Of a DNA stretch of 64,000 bases, positions 48,553 to 60,864 are shown piece after piece; within the stretch, counting starts at the first letter, position 1, and the number at the start of each line of letters is the position of its first letter. A model generated the notes under the pieces. It ran no database searches and was not told where the DNA came from. It saw nothing but the letters and a program-made list of their open reading frames with translations. The translations under genes and the position numbers were made by a program. Location of the stretch: the NCBI GenBank assembly GCA_037951105.1, contig JBAMJV010008883.1:1-64000 (forward strand). The letters are read 5' to 3'. The DNA is from Echinarachnius parma. Its lineage: Eukaryota > Echinodermata > Echinoidea > Clypeasteroida > Echinarachniidae.

Positions 48553-49927
48553 TAACCCATTGCCAGCGGGAATTTGGTAGGTCCTGTAGGGCGTTTCACC
48601 ATATACCCATACATTAAGTGAAAGCTGGTCTCGGGGAAACGATCGGTCTCGTTAATGAACCCCGAACCCCCCCCCCCCCCCCCCCCACCCCATGTATAGG
48701 CTGTATATTTCTGACTATGACGTAACAAACTTGTATCATATCGTGTCCTTATCATGTAGACGTAGTAGTTGTGGCATGGAACTGGCCAATGCCTTCTTAG
48801 CAACCGCTTTCCGCTTGGTCACAAAATTGTCTGATGTTGTTTAGAAACAATACTCGTGGCTATGGATAGCTGTGACATCACACTTTGTGACTGTAGTAAT
48901 ATAGTAAAGCGATCTAGGGACTTTGTTGTCACATTGAAAAACTTGTTAAAATGTTGATAACATAGTATGTATTAGTATTACTGTGCAAGTCTCATATAAC
49001 CACCGAGTGATGTGAGAGTCAATATGAGGCCTGAATTTTTGAGTGACGTGTGAAAATGCCATTATGTCATATGGCCAAGTTATGAGCAAAAATGTCAAAT
49101 GTTATTCATTCTTAATTTGAATGATTCTATCAATCAAAATTGGACACTTACATGTAGTGCTAATAATGCAAGCATCAAGGCATGGAAGTATAAGATTTGC
49201 GAGTAAGTTTGGTCAAATTCAGACAAAGTCATGGCATGTAGATGATATTGGTCTAAAATCTAACATGTAAATGTTATTTTTGTATCATGTTTTATAATCA
49301 GGGTCCTTATATGTATGTATGATGTATGTGTTTTTAGTGACTTTTTGTATCAAATAGAGCTTTGTTTATGTTGAGTTATCTTTCAATCAGCATCCTTTAC
49401 ATGTATGTGTTAAATGTTATGTTTGTATAAGAGATTTTCTACGTTCAATTATCAATTACATGTGTATATATTGCAATTGGGTAGTCCTTATAATGTACAT
49501 GTATGTATGTGTTAAGTGTATTTTTGTATTAAATAGAGATTGTTCATCTATTGAATATGAACAGAGTTTGTTATAAATATGTTTCTGCTATTGTCCACAC
49601 TTTCTCACCCCCCCCCCCCGTTTTCTTCTTCTTTTGTTCACCTCATCACCTTATATTCCCTACCAAACCTTGATTTATGCAAATGTAATTAAACATGCAG
49701 TTATCTTTGGTACGACCTATTGTACATACTAAACTTGATATTTTTGTTTAAGATAAGTTTTTTTAAATTCTTTTTTAAGTTTAAAGAACATTTAGACCAT
49801 AGCATGTCTCCTATTAAAATGTGTAACGTTGAAACTGATATCCATTTGGTATCAATTGGTTTATATTGTACAAAAATGTAACATTATTACAGTTATGACC
49901 ATTTAAATTTAATTATGACAATTTATA
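48553..49927. other. 3' UTR / intergenic
   Basis: Contains a C run at 48668-48686, a partial CTAGTAAC-type TTAA element near 48909, a run of about three diverged 110-bp units at 49260-49560 (ATGTATGTATG, TTTTTGTATCAAATAGAG) and a second C run at 49609-49619. No clear polyadenylation site could be picked. Confidence 0.5.
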
Positions 49928-50569
49928 CAGGGTGGCCCAAAAAAAACGGAACGGGGCACTTCCCAAAATAAAGTAACACATGTATTATGTCCATCGGATA
50001 GAGTGTCTTTTCAAATGAACAACGATACCAAGAACAGTCAATTTGGTCATGTAGTATTTGTTTTAGGGCCCTGTGAGTGACACCATGTCAGGTTCTCTTT
50101 TTTGTCAATTTGTATTGAGCCAGCGCTTGAATGGGCCTGGTCGCTGAATGGTATTACGGGCAAGGAGTGCGGTTAAACTGGCATTGACTAGGTCGAAATC
50201 GACATAAATCGGCACCTGACATGGTCTCACTCACTGCGTCCTTAAACAAAAACGACCTGACCAAAATTACTGTTCTTGGTATCGTTTTTCATTGGAAAGG
50301 ACACCCTATCCGATGAACATAAACATTGTTGTACAGGGAAACCCCGTTATAACGAGGTAGTCGGGACTATCAAATTTACCTCGTTATAAGCGGTACCTCG
50401 TTATAAACGGCCGAATTAATAACAAACATCTAAATGAACGTATGAATCAGGACCAAAGGATTCTCCTCGTTATAAACGGTACCTCGTTATAAGCGAGCTC
50501 GTTATAACGGGGTTTCCCTGTATTATATTTTGGGAAGTGCCCCGTTCCGTTTTTTTTGGGGCCACCCTG
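49928..50569. mobile_element. 'CAGGGTGGCCC' TIR element, copy 3 (inverted, interrupted)
   Basis: The same family as copies 1 and 2, in reverse orientation, TA-flanked (49926-49927, 50570-50571), interrupted by the pogo-like MITE at 50334-50520. Without that insert it is 453 bases, so it also has an internal deletion relative to copy 2. Confidence 0.9.
50334..50520. mobile_element. pogo/Tigger-like MITE nested in copy 3
   Basis: 187 bases. The inverted ends CAGGGAAACCCCGTTATAAC and GTTATAACGGGGTTTCCCTG are perfect, with TA on both sides (50332-50333, 50521-50522). CTCGTTATAA-type motifs repeat inside. Confidence 0.9.
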
Positions 50570-50575
50570 TATAAA

Positions 50576-52132
50576 GGGCAATTCCATAAATATGTCAACC
50601 AGTAGGCCAAAATTTCAAAATCATCATATTGGTCCAAATAATACATCAATTTGAAGGTAATAATGTGAACTGTCAAAAACCAGGAATTAAAAAAAAATTT
50701 GACTAAGGTCAAGGTCAAGAGACCCTTCCAATTCAAGGCATACTGAAGTTGCTGATTTTTCTTTGCTGTAACATACCATTTGATCTTTTTATGTATTTCA
50801 ATTAAAATAGACTGAATAATTAATTGACCATGATAGATGTACACAGTATAACTTTCTGAATCCATTAATTACCACACATAAATAAGAAAAATACTCTTTT
50901 AATTACGATTTGTAGCTAATTAATATCAGGACTATTTTTGTCATGTACGTCCGACACGGAAAAACACTCGTTTTCAATTTCACGAAAAGACAAAGAACCC
51001 AATAAAGGGCAGGATGTCAATGCAAAGCAAGTTCTAACCCCTCTACACAGAGAGTAAAAAAAAAAATCCCAATCATCACTAATTAAGGAAAAAATGGGTG
51101 GTCGGACGTACACTTTTTGCGTACGTCCGACCATGTACGTCCGACACGGCATTGAAATGAATAGGGTTTTGCCAGCCTAAAACACTTAAATTCACACTGT
51201 ATCTTATCTGTATGATTAAAGAGTGTATTCAAATGTAATATCTCTTAATTACTTAGTGATTCATACCCCTAATTCTAACAAATCATCATCATATGGCTGG
51301 ATATTCCATAGTCACATTTTTGTATGGCTATTTACATACTAATAATACACACTATCATGCTGTCCTTATAAAATATATCATAAAAACATACTTCAGGTGG
51401 ACCACGTTGTATAATTATTATTTTGTTTTGACTCACTTTGGCCATTTAACAATTTTCTTAGTTAGGAAAGAACAACAAACATACATTTTGTGATCTATAC
51501 ATTATAAATCTAATTCATGTAGTCCCATCAGTGCATATTCATGTTAGTGAATATTATTTGTGTTTTTATTTGTATTATACTGACATAATTTAATGGTACA
51601 GTGATAAAATGTATATCTACCATTCAAGACAATATTACTTACTAACTATGACTTAAAGTGTAGATTTACAGCAAATATTTCAGCAGCAAGTAGACTTGCA
51701 TTGGTATAACACATGTACGTCCTACACGGCAGTCTTGTACGTCCGACATTGTACGTCCGACACGAAAATAAAGCGTTAATATTCCATACTTCGAAGGGAA
51801 AATATTACAATTTTTTTTGTATTTCCCATCATTCACAATCTAATCAAAATGGTAATAGATGATTTGGCCCCAAAAATGATTAACTTCACACAATTTTCCA
51901 GTTGAAATCCTCTTGTCAGAAAAATCATTTTCTCTGCGTACGTCCGACCATGCAATGTTTTTTGATCAGTACAAGGTCGTTATGGTGGTAAAATCTGAAT
52001 AAGTCATATTATTATTTTCTACTCATCATTTGCAATCTAATGATCACATAAAATCGTATGATTTACATTAACTTCTTCTTTAGTACCTAATTGAAGTGTG
52101 TGAAATGTACGTCCGAATTTATGGAATTGCCC
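50576..52132. mobile_element. 1.56-kb TIR element with TACGTCCGAC array
   Basis: Ends GGGCAATTCCATAAAT and ATTTATGGAATTGCCC. Inside, TACGTCCGAC (or a one-base variant) occurs about nine times, mostly forward: near 50945, 51121, 51134, 51716 (variant), 51736, 51749, 51939, 52108 and reversed at about 51100. No long frame. Similar in size and layout to 54177-55735. Confidence 0.72.
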
Positions 52133-53432
52133 TAATAAAGATTTATGATACTATACAAATAATACCCTACTTTGTCACATCTTTTTTAATTTAATCAAAT
52201 AAATAACCAGACGGATAAAACGATACATGTCAGTTTCTAGTTTTTATTGGAAATATGACTCTGTGTTTCAACATATCATATGGGGATATGCTTCATGATT
52301 CCATAACATTGTCTCATAAATACATAATCATTTTCTTACTGCATACTGCAATCAAAGTTATTAACGTAATAACAAAAGGTGATTCAGTTATGCATGTATG
52401 TTTTTTTTTTTTAAATGTGCAGTACATGTGAATGTGACGATGCATGTCTTGTTCACTTTATTACCAAAGTGCTTTACCAGATTTGTTTGGTCGTAGATTA
52501 TGTAGAATCATCGCTGTTGGTCCACCAAACCACAACTGCAAAATGTTCATGCACAATTAAATGTGGTGCTTAAATTTGCTCTTGATTTGATATCCAAGTT
52601 AAAATTTCACTGTTCTTAAATACCGTAAATCAAAAAAACACTCTGTAGTCATCGTGAATGCGTATAACACTGGTCTAGGGCATGATAAAAGCAAACAAAT
52701 TGCAAGTTTATTGAGCAGTAACACTGCTGCTAATGAATATTCATATATTCGTGAGCAGCAGTACTCATTAACCAGTGGTTATAGATTTGTGCAATTTTTG
52801 TACTAACCATTATTTTTTAAGTGAGAAAATGTATATGTTGATGAATGCTACGTACGACATTAAGCCCTTGTCATGCCCTAGACCAGCACTACAGGGTGTC
52901 TAAAAAAAAAATTTGCTGTGAAAGTTGGGGGTGCATTTTATACACGAGTGTATCTTATACACGGAGATTTACGGTAAGCTAGTATGCATTCCCTTTTCAA
53001 CATTATGTTGTAAAATTTAATTCCACATCTATAGGCACTACTTTTCAAACATACATTTTTAAATGGCATGAGGGCAAATCATAAAGATATCATTTAAAAA
53101 GACACATGTGTCTTTTTAAATGATACATATAATACTCATTACATTCAGACCTTTTTTTCAGAGAGACTGAACATCATACCAGCCGATCATACACAATGAA
53201 ATTAAATAAGCACTATACAAGATTATTTACAATATTACAATGTACATGTAGCAAGCAGGAATACACCTTTTATCCTTGAAAATATGAATGAAAAATATAC
53301 AGGTTAATAAACCCACACCGCAATAAGAATACAAGAAAAACAAGTACACTTTGGAGACTTGTCATTTGGATCAATCCCAATTAATGTAAACAGTACTTGT
53401 TACTAACAAATAAATAAATCCATGATAAGCTA
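52133..53432. other. Intergenic, with a small TIR element
   Basis: At 52667-52886 CACTGGTCTAGGGCATGA and TCATGCCCTAGACCAG are inverted ends around a palindromic core (GAGCAGTAACACTGCTGC ... GAGCAGCAGTACTC). Near 53098-53124 a short perfect palindrome (ATTTAAAAAGACACATGTGTCTTTTTAAAT) is seen. No gene. Confidence 0.55.
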
Positions 53433-54002
53433 TTAAAGGAATAGTTGAGTTTTGGTAGAGAGGGCGCTACACATAATATTTTTTTTGTGAGATAATGAAA
53501 AACTAAATTAAAATTTATTATGCTCTTTCAAATTTTACGTGACAGAATAAACTTTATTTGATCAAAATCGGTTCAGAAACGGCTGAAATATCCATAAACG
53601 TAACCATTTGTAATAAATGTGGGGCCCCACAAATATTAGCTAATTTTGAACCAACCGTTACAAATTTTTTTTTAATGCTTCCTCTTTTCAAAAATGTTCA
53701 AAAGAAGTTTTTTGATAGTTGATTATCTCTCTATCTAATCACTATTTTTAAGAACCTTCACATGCACAATATTTTATTTAAAATGGTTAAAACCAATGTG
53801 TTTTTAGAGAGCGCCACTTCGAGTTTGAACGCCTCTGTTTGAATGATAAAAGGCTTTTTACTCAGTCGTGATTTTGAATTCCTTTCAAGCATGGTAGAGT
53901 TATAACTATTAGTTTGTAATGTAATGGTGCAGGTTTTGGTTACTAAACTTCAGTTTGACCAAAACTGTACTCTCTTTACCAGAACTCAACTATCCCTTTT
54001 AA
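53433..54002. mobile_element. AAAGGGATAGTT TTAA element, continuous copy
   Basis: TTAA at 53433-53436 and 53999-54002. The ends AAAGGAATAGTTGAGTTTTG and CAACTATCCCTTTT are inverted. This intact copy defines the family that is split by the nested element at 39725-41922. Confidence 0.82.
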
Positions 54003-54176
54003 CTGAATATCTGCATTATGTTACAATATGCTCGCATGTATTTCCAATAAAATGCCTGCTTTCTGTGAAGCACTTACCATAAACCTCATCAAATTAGACC
54101 TCGATCAAAACACAAATGATTTGGTGCCTTTCTTCCAATGAGAAGTATTACATTGTATTTATAACAAAAGCCAAAT

Positions 54177-55735
54177 GGGGCCAAAGCCAAAAGTAGTCAA
54201 CCCAAGGGTAAAAATTTCAAATTGAAAAAATGATTTTCTTTCATGTATGATAGGAAAGGTGAGTATCTGCAGTTTCCGGAACTGTGTTCGGCTAAGCATA
54301 CCGTCTCTCGGATTTCCTGTAATACACTTTTAAATAATGGAAAGCGCCCTCACAGCGCAACGGGACGGAATTTCGAAAAATTTGATTTATAAAAAAACTA
54401 AGATTCATTCTAGAAATATAGAAGTGTTTTGGAATAGCTCATGCATAGGACAATTGTACCACACACATTTTGTATAATACCGCCCTATTTAGTTGGGCAA
54501 AAAATTGCCTTATTCTGACATTTTTCCATCCCGTCGCATTTTGACATCCATTTTTTAGCGTCACTCAATATTAGAGCAGTTATTTATTGCCATCTTCTCT
54601 GAAGTATCAATGGATTCATGCCCGAACACTTTTATGATGTTAGAATTTAATTTCCTCTTTTCAGAAAAATTCTATGAGGCTTTGACATTTTCGCAACGGG
54701 ACGGAAATTGCGCGACGGGACGGAATTTAATCCAGATTAAATCCCATTTTCAATGCAATTTCATCACAAATTTTCTTTCTTTTGTATACAGTAAGGGTGT
54801 AGTTGAAAGAGAATAAAATACAGTTTCATGTATTTTTGCTTTAAAATGAACTAATTTGCTAATTAACTAAAATTTATTTTGAGAGAAAAATATTCACATT
54901 AATTTGGTGGGAACCCTCCTTCATATGCTATGTACAGCAGTGCTTTCACACTAAGTATACACAAATTTTTCAGATTTTTCCGTTTATTTTGAAATCCAAG
55001 CAGCAAAATGATAAAGAACGCTATTTTGGCTAGTAATGTCATTTTTATCTTAAAACATAAATAAATCTTTAAACACAAGTAAAAAAAAAGGAAAAAATTT
55101 GGATACAAAAACATGCCATTTTTTTGGTACATGGTCCAATGGGGAAAATTTGTAATTTTCTTTTTTTACTGTGATATCAATACTGATTATGCTTAAAACT
55201 ATTTATTATTGGCCATTAGGTGAAATAAATGTTTAAAATGGCAAAACAATTCATGAGGGATTGAAAATTATTGCAATTGAAAAATTTGCCATTTGTTTTG
55301 TACATGACCAAATTTTCCGTCCGTCACGTTTCCGTCTCGTCGCGCGACACCACATTACAAAAATTAAATTAAACAAAAAAAAATTGATGTGGAAGCTTAG
55401 CTTTATCTTGTGTTGAGACTGAACATTCATACCTTTCTTATGATACATGACAGGATTTAACTAGGATTTTACTTTTGATAGAAAACAACATTGTTTGCAA
55501 AACAAACAATTGTGTCATTCTATCGTTCCGTCCCATCGCACTTCAAAAAATGTAGTTACCATGGCAACAGACTCATAAATTTTTCAATTTTTCTGTTTGA
55601 TAATATTCATCACTTTACCCAGTCCATGTAACAACAAAATTTTATCCAGTCACATCTTTATTTGTTTTTGTATGATCAAAATAGCTATCAAATTCCGTCC
55701 CGTCACATTTTCCCATACTTTTGGCTTTGGCCCAA
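54177..55735. mobile_element. 1.56-kb TIR element with CGGGACGGAA array
   Basis: Ends GGGGCCAAAGCCAAAAGTA and TACTTTTGGCTTTGGCCC. AACGGGACGGAA-type words or their complement CCGTCCCGTC recur near 54358, 54530, 54699, 54717, 55317, 55335, 55522 and 55695, forward in the left half and mainly reversed in the right half. Shares GTCAACC and an AAAATTTCAAA word near the left end with 50576-52132. Confidence 0.72.
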
Positions 55736-56663
55736 TGATAAATATAAGCATACAAATGTATGAACAATACATGTATGCAAGAATTATATTTTGACAGTGA
55801 CATAGTGGGTGCGACTAATTTGGGGGCACGTAAATTATTGGGTGCACGCTCTATGTTAAACAAATTTGTTTTCCTATACATGTATGTTTTTTATTGACTT
55901 TGTGAAATTATTTGGGGGCACATGCTCCCCACGAACCCCCACCCCCCCCCCCCCCCCCACCATCAGCTATGCCACGGACTTCTGATACATATGTGTAGAT
56001 CATGTAGTTATAAAATTCAGTAAATAATGAGAGCAAAATACATTTAGACTGAAGAATTCCTGCCATAGATCATCTAAATTGCAACCCACAAAAAAAAAAA
56101 AACATGAGAAGGCAAAATCTGGCGATCGGTCACAATCCAGGGCCCATATTCACAAAACCCTGCTTAGTTCCACACTAAGTGTATATATTTCAAATACTTT
56201 AGTGAGCAACAAACGGTTTACTTGTCCTTCACTAGGCTTGGCTGATTTATCCTTAGGCTTTAATAGGTACCCACTAAATGTATTTAGCAAATAAAAAAGC
56301 ATGTGTTTAGTACCTAGCCACGTCATCCAAATAATGGGAAGCTTCAACTTATTGTTCACAGGCCTGGACATTATTTGATATCAAAATTCTGTACAAAATG
56401 TACCAGTATTCAAGAACAGCAAAATATGTACATTGTTCTTACTAGAGAGAAAAAATGTTGCTATTGAGTCACTATTATTAGTTTATTATGTACAGCAAAT
56501 TATGAGCAAAATACACATGATCAGGGATTATGAACTTTTCATGCTTGCCTGCATAAAAATAGCAATCTAAAATTTGATTTGCATTGAACTCCATGAAAAT
56601 GTAGGTGGCTCTTTTAGGGGCATTTCAGGGGCTAATTCACCCTGAGCCCCTCGTGTATTCTCA
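55736..56663. other. Intergenic, with a decayed hAT MITE
   Basis: 55800-55975 (CATAGTGGGTGCGAC ... CTATGCCACG) with a C run at 55940-55958 resembles the hAT MITE at 19496. The rest shows nothing. Confidence 0.45.
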
Positions 56664-56789
56664 CAGTCAAACCTGTCTTTGCGGCCACCTATAAACCAAC
56701 TACATGCCTACAGTGGCCACGTTCCCCTACCGAGAAAGACAATGGCCACTTTTCTTGTTTCCTTTAGGAGGTCACTGTATGTTTGACTG
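56664..56789. mobile_element. MITE 'CAGTCAAACCTGTC', copy 1
   Basis: 126 bases. CAGTCAAACCTGTC at the left and CATACAGTCAAAC-type inverted at the right (GTTTGACTG); the middle is GGCCAC-rich. A related, longer copy lies at 61464-61643. Confidence 0.7.
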
Positions 56790-58301
56790 TATTGCAAATA
56801 CAGCATTTATGTGAACTTGAAGTAAAATAGGTCACAAAATTGACACTCTGTCATTCAGCCATCTCTGGGCATTTTGACTGAAAGGAAATAGCAAGAAGAA
56901 CCAAGAATTATGTGCCATTAAAGGAACGACCACACATCACTGGACAGCTCAAACCCTTCCAAAAATGTCCCCCGAATAAAACATCCGTCATCGCCTGACA
57001 AGAAACTCATTTGCCAGACAAGAAACGCATACAAAGGGATTACAAATTTTGCTCTCTGTCGGGTGTCCATTAACTTGTTGCTTATGGGAACCGGGTGGGC
57101 TATGTACAAAGTCTATGGGGATTTATGAATCTCGTAGTGAACGGGTTAACACTATCCAGAGATATGTGACATGGGCTTAGCTAGCTAAAGAATACAGAGT
57201 TGCCTGCTCAGCTAGTTTTGTGAACTATACATTTACTATGGAAGAAAAATGATTCTAGTCAATGTCAATGTCAGTATCTCGTACATTGCATTGAAAAACC
57301 TGTGTAATACTGAGTACTACATTTTCTACAGACTTACAAGTATTCTACAAACATGTGTCAACATTTCTGGAATTTTCTTTTTCTCTAGACAGTTGGAAAA
57401 TAAATGTTTCCAGACAAATCTATTAATAAATACATGTTTGTACACTATTTGATATTTACAAGCTCTTGTACATTATCAAAAGTGATACTCACTTCAAATC
57501 ATCTTGAATAACTTATCTTCGGCACTGCTATAAATTATCATAAATAACGTGATTAATGAGATTTTGTGCACATGAGTATTGGAATTCAAATTCAAATCAT
57601 AATCATCTTGATAGTTTGAAGAATACTTTCCAGAGGGTGATCATGAGTGATCAATTGAACAAAATTGTCAATGTTGCAATCAGTGTTCAAATGTACTTAG
57701 TACACTATACATACCATGTACAAGGTACAATAAATAAAGCATGTTACATGTAGCTTTTGGAAATTGAACACAATTTTTACACATGTATGTATTTATACAC
57801 ATTTAGAAATTTGCAATATTATAATCCTGCCATGTTTATTGCTATTTCCATCATTTAATTATAAAACACTGTATGAAACATGTTAAGTTCGAACATGGAC
57901 AATTTCAAAGGAAAATATAATTTGTTTAAGATGCAAGTGATCATTAAAAAAACAACACTACAATCTTCATTCTAATTTTCATTGTCATGATTGCGAGTAA
58001 CAGATGCATAAACTGGGTGATAAATGCAATCATAAGAATGCAAGTTTCCAAATTGGAACTTGCCCAGCTGTCTAGAGCCACAAACAATTTTGTCATCTAC
58101 AACAAATATAATCTAAATGTACATTAAAATTTGGTTGATTGACTGGGATACTAGATAATGTTAAATTCGTTTTACAGGCTTTCTTTCTATTGGGCAACAA
58201 GTGGGTTTTAGTACTGGACAGGTTGGGCCATTAACAATTAAAATAACTGTTCTACCAGCCCTATTTATAAGCCACCTGGCCAGCAGGAAAAACATAACAT
58301 T
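56790..58301. other. Intergenic
   Basis: AT-rich with many ACATGTA words. 56905-57115 is related to 47510-47640. No gene or RNA is seen. Confidence 0.45.
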
Positions 58302-58552
58302 TCAAGCCCTATATGATGACACACGCGGTATCCCGGGGAACCGTTGTACCCCGGGGTACCGCGTTGTGTAGCGCCATCTTGTGTCCACTTAAAGCACAAC
58401 CGTATTGCGTTGTGCATGCAGTGCAGCGCGCGCTTGTATGCACACGCTATACCCCAGTACAGCCCTAAAAAATAAATAAATAATTAAACAAAATGGCGGA
58501 TATTCGTTTGGTACCCCAGGGTACCATTTATGTCATCATATATCAAGCCTCC
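58302..58552. mobile_element. Small element with GGGGTACC palindromes
   Basis: TATGATGACA and TGTCATCATA stand inverted near the ends; ACCCCGGGGTACCGCG and GGTACCCCAGGGTACC palindromes lie inside. Borders approximate. Confidence 0.5.
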
Positions 58553-58559
58553 AAAGTCA

Positions 58560-59156
58560 CACTAACTTTTTTCTCTACTAGCCCGTTTAGGCCCAAACAG
58601 AAAATTTACTTGCCCACTTAACTTCTCGATGAGATTTACATGTATGGAACTACACTCTACTCTTGCAGTTGAAGAGAAATTGAAGTTGCTCGATCGGGCA
58701 AGCAAACTTGACCATTTATGAAAAATGTACCCAATAGACCGCTTCTGTAATGTATGCAAATAATATGCGTATGACGTAAGACTCTCCGTTGGCAAGCTGA
58801 ACAATAGTAACTAGGTCCGGCAAGCTAGGTTTGCCGGAGCTTGCCGGACATAGTTACTATTGTTAAAGGGCATCAAGCGTGGGGATGCTACACAGCGGGT
58901 CGCCATTTTGAACTGGGCCAGTTTGCGCGCACCGCATGACACTGAGCTAACGTGCATCACGCACCGTGCGCAACGTGTACTTAAGATGGCGCCACGCATC
59001 TGATTTGACGAATCTGAAGTACCTTTAAGCTTGCCAACGGGGAGTCTGACGTCCTACGCATAATATTTGCATACATTACAGAAGCGGTCTATTTGCCCAG
59101 CATCAATTTGTACTTGCACCGGGCAAGCGGGCAAGTGTTAGTGTCGAGCCCTGCCT
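58560..59156. mobile_element. Foldback / hAT-like element with nested palindromes
   Basis: 58738-58797 and 59029-59088 pair as inverted copies (ACCGCTTCTGTAATGTATGC). An inner palindrome at 58805-58863 (CAATAGTAACTA...TAGTTACTATTG) contains CTTGCCGGA blocks. The right end reads GTTAGTGTCGAGCCCTG, like the CAGGGCTCGA terminus of many hAT elements. Confidence 0.65.
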
Positions 59157-60096
59157 AAATGAGGAGATAAGCTACAATATTCTATAACCCAGCCTACAGG
59201 AACCTGGTGGGTCCTGACTTATCTCTAGATGGAAACCAAAAATTCTATTAAGGAAGTAAGCATATTTAGGACTGCTAATATTTTTGTACAATTATATTCA
59301 TGCATCTAGGTCTAAAATAAAATCGATAGCTGCGGGTCTGCAAGTACAGTTTACACTGCTATGCTGGCAAATTAGTGCAAAAACTATTAAAAGTGAATAT
59401 TTGCCATAACACTGTAAAGTGAGCTGCATGAGGTCTATTTAATTACAACCCTGAGAAAGATTCTAAATATCTATGGTTACATGTAGACAGGAAACAAACT
59501 TCTATCTAAACTAACAAAACATATTTGTTGAATGAAACATTAAATCTATATGTACATTTCTACTCAGATTATCATCATTGCTTGAAAATCAGTGGACTCA
59601 GTGCAACAACCTGTTGCATACCATTCATATTCATGTCACTGGCTTCATAATGATTGATGTACATGTGTAACTGTCTATCTGTTCTTTTTCTTTTCTTGTC
59701 GCTCGCATCCACACGAATATCTGACACTTTCCCCCAACACTAGCTAACCCAATCTAATATAGTTGGATTTTAAGATCACACTTTTGTCCATAGATGCTAG
59801 CCCAATTATTTACCAGACCGAACCAGTCCTGAATTCAGTGTTATTTGGGTATAGCCTCTTCTTCTTGAAAAGTGTCCACTTGGTACCTTCAGCCTTAAGT
59901 TCATCTTTAAACTGTTCAACCCTTTTGGAGGTCTCCATAGACCCCAGCCACAGTATCTTCTGGAACAGTCCTGAATGGGTTTTCAATCACTCCACCTACC
60001 TAACGAACACCCATCTCGGCTTTAGTATCTTCTTTCTTTGCAATAATTCTTGCATCATGGGAGAATGTTGTGCTTTCCCAGATACAAGTTGACAGG
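59157..60096. other. Downstream region / likely 3' UTR of RSBN1
   Basis: Read on the - strand this follows the RSBN1 stop codon. AT-rich with several possible polyadenylation words; I could not choose one. No other gene is seen. Confidence 0.45.
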
Positions 60097-60864
60097 TCAG
60101 TGTTCAGACGTATCCATCACAAAAGTCTCAGCCTGCCCTTCTGGGCATCCAACAACCATCTCTACGGGGTCATCTTCAGCCTTGATCTCATCATGGCTAA
60201 CTACTCCATTTGTACTCACCGCAACTGCTTCAACTGCATCACCCGTCTGTGCATCCTCTCCCACTGTTTCCCTTCCTTCCTCGTTTCCGGAAAGCTGCGG
60301 TTCCTCGTTAATCACACCGTTGTGGTTCTCAAATCGATCTTGTGTACCGCTGTCTCTCTCCCGATCTGTTGTGGTCGTCGACTCGCTACCCGCTTGCTCC
60401 AGCCTCTCTGCAAAGTCTGATAATCTTTCCACTTTCTTCTCCCCGTTTCTCTCGACGTCTCCACCTTGCACCTGATTGTTTCCTGCCATGCTGTCCAATA
60501 CTCCATCCCTCGAAGGCACTGTCACCCCAATCTCCGGTGCAGGATCTTCTAGCACCTGCACCGTTTCTTGTTTCTCTGGCACCAGATCTTGCTTCTCCAT
60601 CCCCTCCTGAACATCTCTCTTTGCCGCCTCCTCCTTCTCCTCCTCCTCCTCCTGGTCACTCTCTACCGATTCCTTGAGGTCCGGGTAGTATTTCTGTAGG
60701 CGGACATGCCAGGCGATGCTGGTGCAGGCAGAGATCGTCTTGAACTGGTGGATGACGTTGCGGGGGATGAAGTAGATGTCGTTGTCGCGCAGCTTGACGC
60801 GTGCATAGCGGATCCCCTGCCTCCTAAGCTGATTCAGCTTGGCATCTTCAACCCATTGGACACA
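60097..60864 (-). CDS. RSBN1: RSBN1 terminal exon
   Basis: Acceptor on the - strand CTTCCTCCTACAG, 255 codons, stop TGA at 60099-60097. It begins [12 protein letters not shown] and holds [24 protein letters not shown], the end of the JmjC-like core with its second metal-binding His. The last 190 or so residues are acidic, low in complexity (E-E-E-E-E-K-E-E) and look unstructured. Confidence 0.95.
   Translation of the reverse strand, partial: CVQWVEDAKLNQLRRQGIRYARVKLRDNDIYFIPRNVIHQFKTISACTSIAWHVRLQKYYPDLKESVESDQEEEEEKEEAAKRDVQEGMEKQDLVPEKQETVQVLEDPAPEIGVTVPSRDGVLDSMAGNNQVQGGDVERNGEKKVERLSDFAERLEQAGSESTTTTDRERDSGTQDRFENHNGVINEEPQLSGNEEGRETVGEDAQTGDAVEAVAVSTNGVVSHDEIKAEDDPVEMVVGCPEGQAETFVMDTSEH

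Noticed and set aside
50470..50865. 131-codon frame on the - strand
   Set aside because: Runs through the TIR of a transposon and adjacent AT-rich sequence; no motif or conservation.
50945..52120. CRISPR-like repeated word TACGTCCGAC
   Set aside because: Spacing is irregular and both orientations occur in a eukaryotic TIR element; not a CRISPR array.
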